This document shows, one piece after another, positions 1 to 11,947 of a DNA stretch of 64,000 bases. Numbering within the stretch: position 1 is the stretch's first letter; every line of letters starts with the position of its first letter. The DNA comes from Paramecium octaurelia (Eukaryota > Ciliophora > Oligohymenophorea > Peniculida > Parameciidae): assembly GCA_905182995.1 (NCBI GenBank), contig CAJJDP010000114.1, forward strand, positions 311,772 through 375,771, in the 5' to 3' direction. The notes under the pieces were generated by a model. That model did no database searches, was not told the DNA's origin, and worked only from the letters and a program-made list of their open reading frames with translations. Both the position numbers and the translations under genes were made by a program.

Positions 1-639
1 CTTACTTATGAAGTGAGTGTTCTAATCAGATAATTCTAAAATAGATTTTCTCGGTATGATCCCTGGATCTGAAAACTATTTAAAACTACTTTTATATTAT
101 TACTTAGGTTAACACTAAAAATAGTATTGTACTTAAGAATAAATAAATAACAATTAAAACATAAAGCCAATGCAATTTCTACCAAACGTATGGAGCAGCA
201 ATTATAAAAAAACAAGTGCTTATGCCAATAATCATAATCCAAGTAAACGCATTGTGATACCTATCTCCTTTTGGGCCTGTCATCAAGCGCCCTTAACAAA
301 AGATCTAATTGAATGAAGGCCAGAATTCATACAAAAAGCGAAAACTTAGACTATCAATATTTGATCATACTTGTTTTTCTCTGATTTAGGTTCAAATGGA
401 AATAATTCTGTATCCGCTGGTTAAAATCCTTTTAAATCCGCATTGTTATTAAACGGCGGCGTAACTTCGTTAACGTGTTCTGACATTCCATTTAAGGAAG
501 AGGCTGCAGAATTGCTCTTATTTTTTGAGAACTCCAAATTCCCATTAAAATCAGTGCTCTATTTGGATTTATTATACAACCCATCAGATTGAGCATCTTC
601 TTTCAATGTGCACCCCGAATTAGGATATTTACTATTCAT
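1..639 (-). CDS. DHHC-type palmitoyltransferase, N-terminal part (runs off left edge)
   Basis: Protein S-acyltransferases of this family attach palmitate to cysteines of membrane proteins. The first 197 codons are present. The ATG is at 639-637. Two introns, 351-370 (20 nt) and 76-103 (28 nt), restore one frame. After a hydrophilic Ser/Asn-rich N-terminus comes FCQGRLMTGPKGDR, then two hydrophobic segments (about residues 120-170) and the family hallmark SDPGIIPRK (about 174-182) that precedes the cysteine-rich DHHC domain. The catalytic DHHC itself lies outside the window, so the identification rests on the upstream motif and topology. The frame is also open upstream of the chosen ATG, so a longer N-terminus cannot be excluded. 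It faces away from the NFX1-SAC3 gene. Confidence 0.85.
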
Positions 640-770
640 AAATTTATAATATTATATTAGTATTTATTATTAAATTTCTACTCTTGATTCATTTTAAACT
701 GAGAAAATCAGAATGTCAATACTAATAATACAGCATTTAGACAATTCAATCAAATAATTAGAAATAGAAT

Positions 771-1074
771 TCAAAGCAAATGTGCTGGGTAATTAAATAT
801 TGAAATATAATTTTTTGCAATATTCTTTGATCTGTTTTATCTTGAAACTAATTTACGATATTAGCTCTCTTTTTGAAATGGTTTTTTTAATATGGTTTGT
901 TTCTTCGACTATTTTATGAATTCAATCTAATCCAAACTAGCTTACTAACTAATAAATTATTAACTCAAAAAAAGATATATTATTAGTATCAATAAATTTC
1001 ATTTTGAATATATTTAGTGAGGAGAGGAAGAACTTCTAATTTGTATTTTTGTCGAGAATGGGCTTCGATGGCAT
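771..1074 (-). CDS. Possible small protein (94 aa), unknown
   Basis: A candidate gene with ATG at 1074-1072, one 19-nt intron (927-945, GTA...TAG) and TGA at 773-771. The product is short, basic and rich in K, N, Q and S, with no recognised domain. Codon use resembles neighbouring genes, which is the main support. A possible 28-nt GTA...CAG intron lies just upstream, so the true start could be further 5'. Because only TGA is a stop here, chance open frames of this size occur, so this is a weak call. It lies tandem to and upstream of the DHHC gene. Confidence 0.4.
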
Positions 1075-1229
1075 TTTGCTTGGAAGATGAGTAAAGGAGG
1101 GGTTCGATTTGGGAGGTTTCTGATAAAAACAGAGAATAGACAAATACTCTTGAAATTATTAAAGAATAATGCAGATAAATTATATTTGAGTCTCAATCAA
1201 AAATATTTGACTTTAAATAATTTTAATTA

Positions 1230-4200
1230 ATGAGCAAATAATATAATAAGAGGGGCAACTATAAGCCTCGCTAAGAAGTTTACGAGTATGTAACGAAGGA
1301 GGAGTATGAGCAATAGCAAATATAGTAGAATTAAGAATAATAGCAGAAAGCATATAATCCCCCAAAAAAACAATAATAATAGATTTAAAAGAATAAATAA
1401 GATGATGAAAGGCGAGAATAGCAGTAGCCATAGCATTACTAAAAAAAGTAGCCCGAGTATAAGTAGTATCAGAAACAGAATAATTAGAAGGACACCAAAA
1501 CATATCAGAAAAGATTTTAATAGAGTGTTGAGGTGGATGAGGATTACAGAAGAGATGATCCATAGGTTGAAGAAGGTATTTAATGATTTACAAAAGTAGA
1601 TACCTAAAAGTTTGACATAACAAAAGTGAAGTAAAAGGAGCTGACATAAACATTGATAAAAATGCTCAAATATAGAAAAATCGAATGTCCAGTATGCTAT
1701 GATAAAATACATCCATAACAGAAGATATGGAGTTGTACTTAGTGTTATTCCCCATTCCATTTGTATTGCATGCATAAATGGATAAAGAATTTAAATCCAA
1801 AAAATACCAATTAATTGTTCTACTGGAGTTGTCCAAAATGCAATCTCATGATCTAAGATAAGTTGCCAGAATATAAATGTTTTTGTGGAAAACAATAAGA
1901 ACCTGAGGCAGATTCCTATTCTGTTCCACATTCATGTTCTTAGAAATGCGAAAAGAAGAGAGGATAATATTGTCCCCATCCTTGTCCAATGGATTGTCAT
2001 CCTGGACCATGTCCCGAATGTCATGTTCAAGGAGTGGAGATCAAATGTTTTTGTGGCAAGAAAGCCAAGCAAATGCAATGTAGTGAAATAAAGAAGGATT
2101 TTTCATGTGGTTAACCTTGTGGCAAAGTGTTGAATTGCAATCGTCACTTCTGCTAGAAGCCAGTAAGAAAGTATCATTATAATCATAGTGTCACAATGGG
2201 AATTGTTAACCTTGTTCAGAAACTCATGAAGTTTAATGTTATTGTGGATCCTAAAAAGATACAATAAATTGTGCCTAGGCTTCCTATTCTTGTGGTAAAA
2301 TATGTGGGAAAGTGCTTGATTGTGGTAATCATCAATGTTTTGAATAATGCCATCCCAATTGTCAACCTTGCAAATTGAAGCCAGAATTAATAGTATACTG
2401 TGCATGTGGAAAATATAAAATTAATGATTTAATCAAGGAACAACGAAAATCCTGTTTGGATCCAATTCCCAATTGTGGAACTCCAATAGAAACCACTCTT
2501 GCATGTGGACATAAAAGTAGAACCATCTGCGGTTCTGATTATCCAGAATGTGTATAAAAAGTGAAAGAGAAATGCAGATGTGGAGATTCTACAAGATTAA
2601 AACTATGCAACGATAAATCACTATTTGTGTGTGATGATGTCTGCAAAAAGAAAAAATCATGTGGAGTTCATTTCTGTCAGAAGGAGTGTTGTCCATCTGG
2701 AGATCAAGAAGCTCATTTATGTTTGAAAGTCTGTAACAAACCACTTCCATGCGGTCAACATAATTGTGATTAGTTTTGTCACATTGGTGCATGTCAACAA
2801 TGTCCAATAATTATTAACTAACCTCTCTATTGTCCTTGCGGTAAGAGTGTTAAAAATCCTCCTATGAAGTGTGGCACAGCTCCACCTTCATGCTTAGAAG
2901 TTTGCAATAAGGTCTTAGAATGTGGACATAGTTGTAAATCATTGTGTCATCCTGGACCATGTCCTAATTGTATGGAGTAAATTGATAAATTCTGTAGGTG
3001 CAAACAAAACCAACTCTCAACTATCTGTTCAAAGTAGGCTGTCTGTAGAAATGTTTGCAATAAAGTCTTAAATTGTGGACATAAGTGTTAAGAAATATGT
3101 TAAGCTTAAGAGGAATGTCCTGGAAATGGACCTGAAGGTTGTGGTCAAAAATGCAATGCTAAGAAGCTATGCAATCATTTATGTTAAGAGATATGCCATC
3201 CAAATTAGCCTTGTCCCAAACAACCTTGCAAAATATAGATTAGAATTGTTTGTAGTTGTGGCAACAGAGACACCTTCACAGAATGTGGTGTTGTGGATGA
3301 ATTGATTGAGAAAACACTGAAATGTGATTAAAAATGTTAGAATATCAAAAGATTTGGAGCATTTTATAAATCAAATTCTCTGGTGGATATTGAGAAAACC
3401 TATTACCCAGACATCTTACTCAAATATACTCATTATAATTTGTAGAATCTCTAAAAAATGGAAGAAAAGATTGAACACTTCCTTGTACATTCCAAACCAG
3501 AAGATGGATATGATTTCTCATTCCCAAGGTCCGAATGGTCTGAATTGAAGAAGGTTGCTCTGCAGACTCTATTTTCTAGACATTACAAATTTGATGTCTA
3601 AATTCTTAAAACACAAAACAAACAATACTTGTTCAGTCTGTACAAAACTTAGGATACTTGCATCCCCAAGATTAAGCTTTCTGAATACTTCATCAAGGTC
3701 TAGAAAGGAATCATCAAGAGAGATCATCAACCCTTCAAAGCTAAGATTAAGACTTTCTATGAAGTCTCATCTACAGATGCTGTTAATATTGAAAATGCCC
3801 TCTCTGATTTCAAAGGAGACTTTTATTCAGAAAGATAATCTCAATAATACGTGCTTAATTTTTGGGATGAAGCTCAGGCTGAATTAGCACTCAAGAAACT
3901 CAAAAAAGCAGTAGGGTTATTGAATGTAAATTGGGTGTTAGAGATGAATCAATAATGTTTGGATGAATACAAACGGATCTTTGACCCTGCTCAAGAGAAT
4001 GACATCATTGTTAAACCCAAAAAGGTGAAGCAATATGAATACGAAGAGTAGACCATCGAAGTTTAATACACCAAATTAGAAGAGGAGAATTTCAGCAAAC
4101 TCCAGAAGCAATATTCTGACAAAGCCAAATTGACCAAAAAGTGTGATGATGAAGAAATCGAAGAAAGAACCAAAAATGAATAATTATCCATTTTCGAGTA

Positions 4201-5132
4201 GGATGGATTTTATCAATTTGAAATTCAACCCATCAGAGAGAACATCATTAGAGCTTACAAATCAGAATAGAAACCCTTCTTGCCAGAGTATGTGAGAACA
4301 CCAGATACACTATGTAAGACTGTTGATTTCCTCCTTCAAAACTTCTTGAGAGCAGATGCTCCAGACTCAGATTTCAAAAAACCCATGAAAGGAGACACTC
4401 CAAGAGATATCGAGTATGAAGACATTTACGAATTCATACATGATAGATTAAAATAAGTGAGAGTTGAATTGAATTACCTTCAATATGAAGACTAGAGCAC
4501 TTATGGTATTTTAGTAGTATTCTATGTTTTTAGTTAAAATCATTCGATTTTACGTGTTGTCTCATTCTTAATTAACTGATAATCAAGACAATCTTAGAAC
4601 CTTAAGTGAATTGCTGAAGACGTTCAGGAATGAGGAAACTCTGTAATATACTTTAATATTATCTTGTTTCCATGAAATTCCAGAATGTCAAGAATTCTAT
4701 TCTCAAATGTTGAAGATGAAGGAGTAGTCGGAGAATTAAAATCCTACTATTTAAATTTTTATAGACTTAGTTACTCAAATGGATTCAAAATAATATCACA
4801 AATACTTTGATTTGTATCAGAAGTCTGATAATTTGTTGGTTAAATCGTTGATGCATGGTTTCTTAAGACTGGTCTTGGGATAAGTGAATCTATAATTCTA
4901 ACAAATAGTTTCAAGTTTGGAATAAGATCAATAATTCATAGCTGTTGCCAGATTATTGGAATAATTGCAAGTTGGAGAAAAGGATAATTTAATTGAGTAT
5001 TTAAATTAATTGGGGGTCAGTGATCTGCAATTTTAAGTTTCACAATCTGATTCTGAAGTTGAAGAAATAAATATCTCATAAATTTTATAATAATTAAAGA
5101 AAAAGAAGCCATTGGAAATACTGGATCTTGAT
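1230..5132 (+). CDS. NFX1-type zinc-finger protein fused to a SAC3/GANP domain (1,274 aa)
   Basis: Introns at 1576-1599, 2163-2188 and 4506-4533 give one frame from ATG 1230 to TGA 5130-5132. Order of parts: a Q-rich N-terminus (1-110); a RING/PHD-like Cys cluster beginning CPVC (about 145-200); a long run of NFX1-type zinc fingers with the typical CGH.C, CHPGPCP and CG..C spacing (about 205-690); an R3H-like stretch ending FSFPRSEW (about 705-770); a charged linker; then a SAC3/GANP region starting YVRTPDTL and containing FIHDRLKQVR and RFYVLSHSQL (about 1000-1200). NFX1/Shuttle craft proteins bind nucleic acid and act as E3-like regulators; SAC3 is the TREX-2 scaffold in mRNA export. Both halves lie in one open frame, with no TGA or ATG-led break between them. 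A fused role in transcription-coupled export is inference. Confidence 0.9.
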
Positions 5133-5227
5133 AGATTGGCAGCAATATTCTGATATGATTATTTTAGAATTTTATTTGTCCAAAAATATTATGTTAATAA
5201 TAGAATCCGTTTATTATAATTAATAAA

Positions 5228-5923
5228 ATGTATAAACAATATTTATTCGTCTGTCTCTTGCTAGCATTAGCTATTTGTGAAGGAGGATACCAGAATGTCA
5301 AAATTAAGGAATTTATGAGTCAGAATAATGAAATTTTCACACATATCAATGAAATCCTAGATGCTGAAGCAGGCCCAGAATATTTCCTTTGGAAAATAGA
5401 AAGCGTTTAATAGCAAATAGTTTCAGGAATCAACTATAAAATGGTCGTTGACTATTAAAAAAAAGAAGACCCCAACCAATATGTTCAATACGAGATCATA
5501 CTTTATGATTAGTAAGACTTTCATAGTAATTTTATTTAAGACCATGGACTAACACTCGCAAGGTGACTAGTTTGGAATCAAAAAACCTTAGAGTCGATAA
5601 CAAAAAATCAAATAATTTCAAATATCATGGTTGGGTCGACCTAGATGCCTAATAATTCAATACAAAATACCCTCAAATTTAAGCATTATTGCTCTCAAAA
5701 TTAATACCCAAGTTTGACTTAGAGGACAGTACTTCCATAATGGAAATATAATCAGTCAAAGAATAGTTTATTGCTGGCAAAACCTATTTAATATTTGTTC
5801 AATTATCAGATGGTAAAAAGTATAAAGGAACATTGTATGAAAAGTAATATGTTTGATTTCTAATATAGTCCATGGTCAAAGAAAATGGAAGTGGTAACAG
5901 TGGAACTAGAGGACGAGGAGTGA
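5228..5923 (+). CDS. Secreted protein with two cystatin-like domains (213 aa)
   Basis: Cystatins inhibit papain-type cysteine proteases. The protein starts with a clear signal peptide (MYKQYLFVCLLLALAIC). Two introns, 5512-5540 (29 nt, ending AAG) and 5844-5868 (25 nt), are needed to read through. Each half has both inhibitor signatures: QIVSG then PW (about residues 63-67 and 96-97), and QFIAG then PW (about 169-173 and 197-198). These match the Q-x-V-x-G loop and the PW hairpin of the family. Placing the intron at 5512-5540 is what recovers the first PW, so the AAG acceptor is well supported. It is probably secreted or lysosomal, regulating the cell's own cathepsins. It converges on the gene at 5986-7069. 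Confidence 0.85.
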
Positions 5924-5985
5924 TTCTTAAATTTATTAATAATAATCAATAAATGTTAAGTAAAATTAAATGAGAGTTCATGTAA

Positions 5986-7069
5986 TCAAAAGAACTATTT
6001 AAAAATATCGAGTTTTCCCTTTTACCTCAAGACTTATTTATCATAGTTAAGTGAAATAATTTCATAGGAACCACCAACTTAATCAGTAGGTATAATTTTC
6101 TTGAAAATTGCTGGATTCTTCCTTTTCCCACAATTGTCATTCTATTCTTTGATTTTCTATTCATCCAACATTTTTTAGACACTTTATGTCTCTTTGACTA
6201 ATTTACTCTCTCCCTCTATCTTTTAATTAAGTCTAGTTCATACCTACAGATTATCTAATTATGGGCCAACACTATAAACTTCATTTACCTTCTCCTTCCT
6301 TTCTTCAAATCTCTAGGCAATACTTCTAGGTCTCTTGTAGATAGTCTGACAATTGGGATTTTTAATGATTTCATGCCCTTGCTCCTTGATTTTTTTGTGT
6401 TACTCTACAGCATCAGATCTTGATCTAAGTTATCTTTCCTAAAATGAAACTGATTATTACCCATAATTTATTGCCATATCTTTCCGCATCGGTTTGTATG
6501 AGATCTAATAACTTTCTGTCTTCCACTTTTTCTCGTTCTACCTATATTTAATTGTAAATAGATTAGGAAATTGGCCTATTACATTGTTGAGCTGAGGAGA
6601 CTACCCTCCTCTGCCATTTTTATTGTTGATTTTCAAATTGCTTGATGATTCTACCTTCTTTGGCAGCAGCAACTTGATCTGCCTTACTCAATTTTTTGAG
6701 ATGCAAGTATTGTTATTAAGTCTTTCTATTGAGAATTTATTGGATTTCATTTTCAACTTAACTTGGTTCCATGTCAATTTGAATAAAATCAGCCTCCTCT
6801 TCCACACTCAACTATTGGGATTGTTTATTTTTAAACTCCTTATATGTTGTTGGCTTGATTTTGCGATGAGGTTGAACAATCTCTTCAATTGGTTGTGATT
6901 TGTTCAATCTTTTATCTATGATCTCAGGTTTCCCAACAACATAATAAGGCACAATCTTGCCATCCCTGTATAACTAAGATTCATCAATGTCGTGCTGAGT
7001 CATAAAGATGTTCGGGTGCTAATTCAGAGTGATTTGTTTTCTCAACAAATAATGTTAAACTGAAGACAT
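5986..7069 (-). CDS. Hypothetical charged protein (345 aa)
   Basis: ATG 7069-7067, TGA 5988-5986. Introns: 6439-6460 (22 nt) and probably 6220-6243 (24 nt, AAG acceptor). For the second, a TAG acceptor at 28 nt would shift the frame, while an acceptor giving 24 or 30 nt keeps the good coding frame. The product is hydrophilic and K/E/Q-rich with probable coiled coil around 95-200 and no signal peptide or membrane segment. It includes RPISQSIYNQIQ and repeated QxR/KxE stretches. I do not recognise the family. The look is that of a ciliary or cytoskeletal protein, but that is only an impression. Confidence 0.75.
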
Positions 7070-7097
7070 TAACTTAATATATAATAAAAATAATAAA

Positions 7098-8967
7098 ATG
7101 AGCATTTTACTGCTTTCTATGATATGTGCCATTTATACTTTCGACTTACCAGGCATCCGACAAAGGACCTATTCTGAGGGACAATATATCCCCGTCCTAA
7201 TAAACGAGATGACCTCAGAATCTACTCAACTCCCATATGACTATTACGATCTAGATATTTGCAAACCACAATCGACTGAAAATCAGAATTAAAACATTGG
7301 ATCCATGATCTTAGGCACTCTATCATAATAGTCCAAGTATTATGTAATTGAATAACCATTATCGTAGATATTCATGAATTATGAAATCACTGATGAAATA
7401 CTCTGCACCAAACATTTTACGTAAACAGAACAGAACAATTTGAAATGGTTTATTGATCATGACTACAGAGTCAACATGTTAATTGATGAATTACCTATTC
7501 TGTCTAGTAATTCTATGAACAATACAATTATTGGAGTGCCTCTGGGAATTCGAAATGTCAATTAATATTCCTTTTACAATCATTACAATTTCAATATTGA
7601 AATCTATAACACCTCTAAATCAGAAATCAATTAGACTTTTATCATTAATTCAATAACAGTTGAATTTGAATCCAAATGCATGGACAGTTCTGAAATAGAT
7701 TCAGGAATCAATTGTCCAATCAATTCAAACATGAATGTCACCTATTCAGTCAGATTTCTGATGACTAACTCATCAAATAGATGGTCAGCCTACTTAAATA
7801 TAGTCTCCAATACTGACTAAGAGTGGATGCCACTTAGTGTAACCTTATATGTATTTTTTGGGTTGACTTGTCTCATTGCTTTGTTCATTAGATTCACTAT
7901 TAAGAGAGATGTGTTAACCTTTGAAATGTTGCCACAAGAAGAGAGTGACGGCTAGTTTGATCAAAAAGGATGGAAATAAATCAGTCGAGATGTGTTTAGA
8001 CCTCCAGCTGGCATACTATTTTTGAGTGTTCTGATTGGAACTGGCATTCAATTTACCATCATGACTATATACGTGTTCCTTGTCTCATCAATAGGATTTC
8101 TCTATTCTGCACACACAGGATATCAAGCTACTCTAGTAATTGTTGTGTATGTATTCACTGGTGGTTTGAATGGATATTATTCTTCTAAATTTTACAAGTA
8201 TTTTAAGGGGGAATATTGGCTGTTATGTACATTGGGAAGCAATTTGGCATTTCCAATCATGGCTTTGTTTATTTTTGGAATCGAAAATATTGCATTAATG
8301 TTTGAAGAGGCTTCAAGTGGATTAGACTTTAAATCTGCCATTACATTCATAGCCTTGCAACTTGGTATTCAAACTCCTTTAAATTTAATCGGATCACTCA
8401 TTGGATTCAAAACTGAATCACCTAAAAACCCATGTAGATATGGATAAATTGCTTAGGAAATTCCTTAGCAGCCATTTTATTTGGATTATTTTTATAGTTG
8501 TTTGATTGGAGGATTCGTGTGTTTTATGTAAGTATGTTATTTACTACTTAGATCTATTGGTCTTGAGATTAGTTAAATAATGCAATCCATTTGGAAGAAT
8601 TCTTACTATGAGTTCTTTGTTTCATTGCTTTTTACTGCGATTTTGTTGATTATTATTAGTGCAGAGGTTTCAATCTTAACGGTTTATTTCCTGCTTCAAC
8701 ACTAAAATCATAGGTGGTGGTGGAAAGCGTTCTTTGTGCCTTTTACTTCAGGAGTATACTTATTTATATATTCAATTTAATATTACTTGGATTCCTTGTA
8801 ATTTACTAGGTAGTTGTTATAATTTAGTTAGATTCTCAACAATTTTGTACTATTTTGGGACTATGTATATGGTATCTCTTTGTTTGGGATTAATATGTGG
8901 AACAGTGGGTTTCTTGGCAAGTCATCTTTTTGTTAAAAAAATATATTCTATGGTGAAATTAGATTGA
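7098..8967 (+). CDS. TM9SF/EMP70 (nonaspanin) family protein (607 aa)
   Basis: Nonaspanins are nine-pass membrane proteins of the Golgi and endosomes involved in sorting and adhesion. The model uses introns 8528-8551 (24 nt) and 8810-8831 (22 nt; a 34-nt alternative sharing the same 3' end also fits). It shows a signal peptide, a roughly 220-residue lumenal domain, a first membrane segment, the conserved cytosolic block GWKQISRDVFRPP (about residue 290), eight further hydrophobic segments, RWWWKAF, the YYFG turn, and the C-terminal VKKIYSMVKLD typical of the family's cytosolic tail. Length matches the family. The 29 bases between the start of the divergent gene (7069) and this ATG must hold both 5' ends. 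Confidence 0.95.
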
Positions 8968-9116
8968 CTATGTAGATATTTATTTTGTTTTTATATACAT
9001 AAATAAAATACGAATTTATATATAAATAAGGTTTCATAAAAATAACATTCATTATACAATATATAAATAGAGAGTAAATAAATTTATTTGAAATATTATT
9101 TTAAATAACGGAAGAT

Positions 9117-10636
9117 ATGAGTCATCTTTTCAGACATAATGAAGGAGCAAGTATGCTTTTAATTGTATTTCTTTTTGATTAGATCCCGCATTAAGCATTC
9201 CAAGTCCATAGCCAAAAGATTATGATTGGGTCTTGATATCTGGATTTATAGTAATTTTGACACAGGTTGGATTTGCATTCATCGGTGCAGGTTCAGTGAG
9301 ATATAAAAATGCTTAATCAGTTGTAATAAAAGTATTTTTGGGATTATTTTTGACAATATTAATTTGGTGGTTGGTAATATTTATTTTCTAAATTTAGTTT
9401 GGCTATGGTTTTTCTTTTGGAGATGATTTCTAGACCAAATTTTTGGGAGGTACAAAATTAGGAGGTTCCAAATGGGAAGCCACTCAATATGGAAACGATT
9501 ATACCAATTTTGGTAATGGATTAAACTTATATACATAACAGTATTCAGAGCAGCAGGAGCAGCATTTGGAATTGCAATTCTGGCTGGAGCATCTGCAGAG
9601 CGAATGACATTCTTAGGATGGTCTGTTTTAACCCTCGTCTATTCTGGATTTATATATGCAGGTTTGACTCATTGGACTTTGGCTGCAGGATGGTAAAGCT
9701 GATTATCAATATTAAAAAAGGTTATCATCTTTAGGATTCAAGGATTTCTCAGGCGCAGGTGTAGTATTTTTTGCAGCAGGAGCAGCAGGATTGATTTTGA
9801 CTGTTATCTTGAAGCCCAGAAAAACAAGATTTGATAATGGAGCCACATTAGAATTCAGCAGACATTCACCACTCTATATTGGATTTGGATCATTGTTGGT
9901 GTTTGCTGGGTGGTTATTCTATAATGGTGGTGTTGTTGCTTAAGGATCTTAAACCCAATATTCTTAAGGTTTAGTTGCAGTAAATACTTTGATTGCTGGA
10001 GCCACTGGTGGATTTGTTAGTTTTGTTATCAGATATTTCTAATATGAAACCACGAATTTGGTGGCATTGTCAAGAGGAGTAGTCAGTGGACTCGTTGCTG
10101 TAAGTGCTGCTGCTGATGATATGAAACCATGGACTGCATTCATCTATGGATTTGTGGCAGCATTATTTTACAGTATCTTAGCCAAAGCTACACCATCAGT
10201 TCATATTGATGATCCTGCTGAGGTTATTCCAGTCTATCTTGTAAGATATCACACACTTATATTAATTAGGGCAGTGGATTCATTGGAATTTTCTTATCAG
10301 GATTTTTTGATACTAAGGCTGGAGCATTCTATGGATTTGGATTCAAATTGTTGGGTTATCAATTATTAGGATTATTGATAATCTTTGCCTGGGTTGTTTT
10401 CTTTACTATACTAACTCTCTTAGCATTGAAAGGATTCGGAGTTCTTAGAATTGATGATGAAACAGAAAGAGTTGGAATTGATAAATCTTAATGTAATGAC
10501 TCATTTCTAAAGTATAGGCTTGGGTGAAGCTGTTGTATTCGCTAACCAAGTTGATGAAGCACCTCTTCTTAAACAAACTGAATTAGCTAATTTACCAAGT
10601 TAGTTAGGATCAGGATACAGATCAGGATTCAAATGA
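9117..10636 (+). CDS. Ammonium transporter, AMT/MEP family (450 aa)
   Basis: AMT proteins are trimeric membrane channels moving NH3/NH4+. Six introns (9151-9182, 9374-9397, 9513-9541, 9693-9720, 10241-10269, 10493-10517; lengths 32, 24, 29, 28, 29, 25) are needed, and all exon phases close exactly. The fourth ends AAG and the third CAG. Visible features: an N-terminal hydrophobic segment with GFAFIGAGSVR, AGASAERM, the motif GWLSSLGFKDFSGAGVV that in the family carries pore residues, FAGWLFYNGG, AGATGG, GVVSGLVAVSA, and a GSGFIGIFLSG segment, followed by a short cytosolic tail. Eleven hydrophobic segments are consistent with the family fold. High confidence. Confidence 0.95.
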
Positions 10637-10988
10637 AATTTATAAGATTTCGAAATTATTATAAATTTGTTATCTTGATAATTAATTTTTAATCTGAAGC
10701 CTTTGATTTAATTTACTAAGATGGATTAAGTATTTCACCTATTAATTTCGATTTTAATTGATAATTGATAATCGATAATTCTCTAAATATTTTATGTTGT
10801 TCATAATTAATTTAGTAATTAAAATTAAATAGAATTATGGGCAAAAACAAGAACTTTCTAATTTTTAGACATTTATATAACAAAGTTTTCTCTGCCGTAT
10901 GTGAAAGCATTAAAATCATATTATAATTCATAATTTAATAAAATAGTAGTAAATTTAATTTAATAAAAGTGAATAATAACATTATTTC
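10637..10988. other. A+T-rich intergenic stretch
   Basis: The 352 bases between the AMT stop and the stop of the converging unknown gene. Rich in AATTAA and TAAT runs. No open frame with coding character was seen on either strand. Confidence 0.6.
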
Positions 10989-11882
10989 TCAGGAAAACTA
11001 AATTTTTTTATTAATATTTTCTTTGTCCAGACTATCCTGTTTAGATTTTTTAATGGTTAACTAAACTGACCATTGCTTTTTTTCTGATGATTTGCCTGAT
11101 TCTAATATTTAAGAGTTTTTGTCTTTCAAGCCTAAAAGAATAAGAGAGATTGAGTACTTTTAAGAGTGAGTTATGTTCTGATTCTATTTAACTGGATGAG
11201 TAAGTATTTTTTGATTGTCAAACCCTATTGTTGAGCTGCATATTACAATTTTAATTTAAGGAATATGAGTGCTGAGAATTGGATTTATGGCAAATCTCTG
11301 GATTTGAGAATCCAATTGCAAAGTGATGTGAAGGCATTTAATTTTCTGAATGACAGGAACACAACTGATAACTATTTCTTTTTGTGTAGGATTGTCAAGA
11401 GGTATTCAGGATAGAGATCATATTTTTTGAGTGCTTTCATAACTTTATCATCAAGTTGTTGGTATTGAAATGTGATTTCATTGAGCGGCACTAAAAATTT
11501 GTATTGAGATACTTTTTTTGAAGTTTTTGGTTAAAGGAGCATCAGAATATCTGATTTCTGAATAATTGTCATTGATCCACAGATATCTTGTAACTAACTT
11601 TTTATCAGTCTAATTAATTTTGAGGATTTCTTGCCTATTACACACAAATTGTTGGATTGCTTATTACAATCTGATTTCGTAATTCTTGATTGCGTAATCG
11701 AGTCGATTAATGAATTATTTGTTGAAGTTTTGCAACACAATTTTATCATTAATCACCAACTTATCTGATTTATATTAAACTTTGGTGTGGTTATCAATTT
11801 ATGTTCTGGAAATGACAAGATTTCTCTACAAACATAATGAGGGTAAAGTTACTTAATTCAATTCAACCAAGTCTCCTTTCAT
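10989..11882 (-). CDS. Hypothetical protein (272 aa)
   Basis: ATG 11882-11880, TGA 10991-10989, introns 11826-11852 (27 nt), 11491-11512 (22 nt) and 11132-11157 (26 nt). The first is a multiple of three and stop-free, so it is inferred from its GTA...TAG ends and pyrimidine-rich body, not forced by frame. The protein is K/Q/L-rich with likely helices and coiled coil around residues 20-100 and 150-215, and a very basic C-terminal tail with KSKQDSLDKENINKK. No domain is recognised. It starts 66 bases from the divergent gene at 11948. Confidence 0.7.
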
Positions 11883-11947
11883 GGTGATGTACATAGTTAA
11901 CTGTTAAATTTTTATCTATTTATAAAATAATAATTAATTTAAACGAC

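Noticed and set aside
36..242. 68-codon minus-strand frame starting at a TTG
   Set aside because: It is another frame of the DHHC gene; the correct frame with introns shows the DPG motif and membrane segments.
1227..1775. 182-codon hydrophobic open frame on the minus strand
   Set aside because: It is the antisense of the Q/K-rich N-terminus of the NFX1-SAC3 gene; poly-Q/K codons read backwards give Leu/Phe runs that mimic membrane segments.
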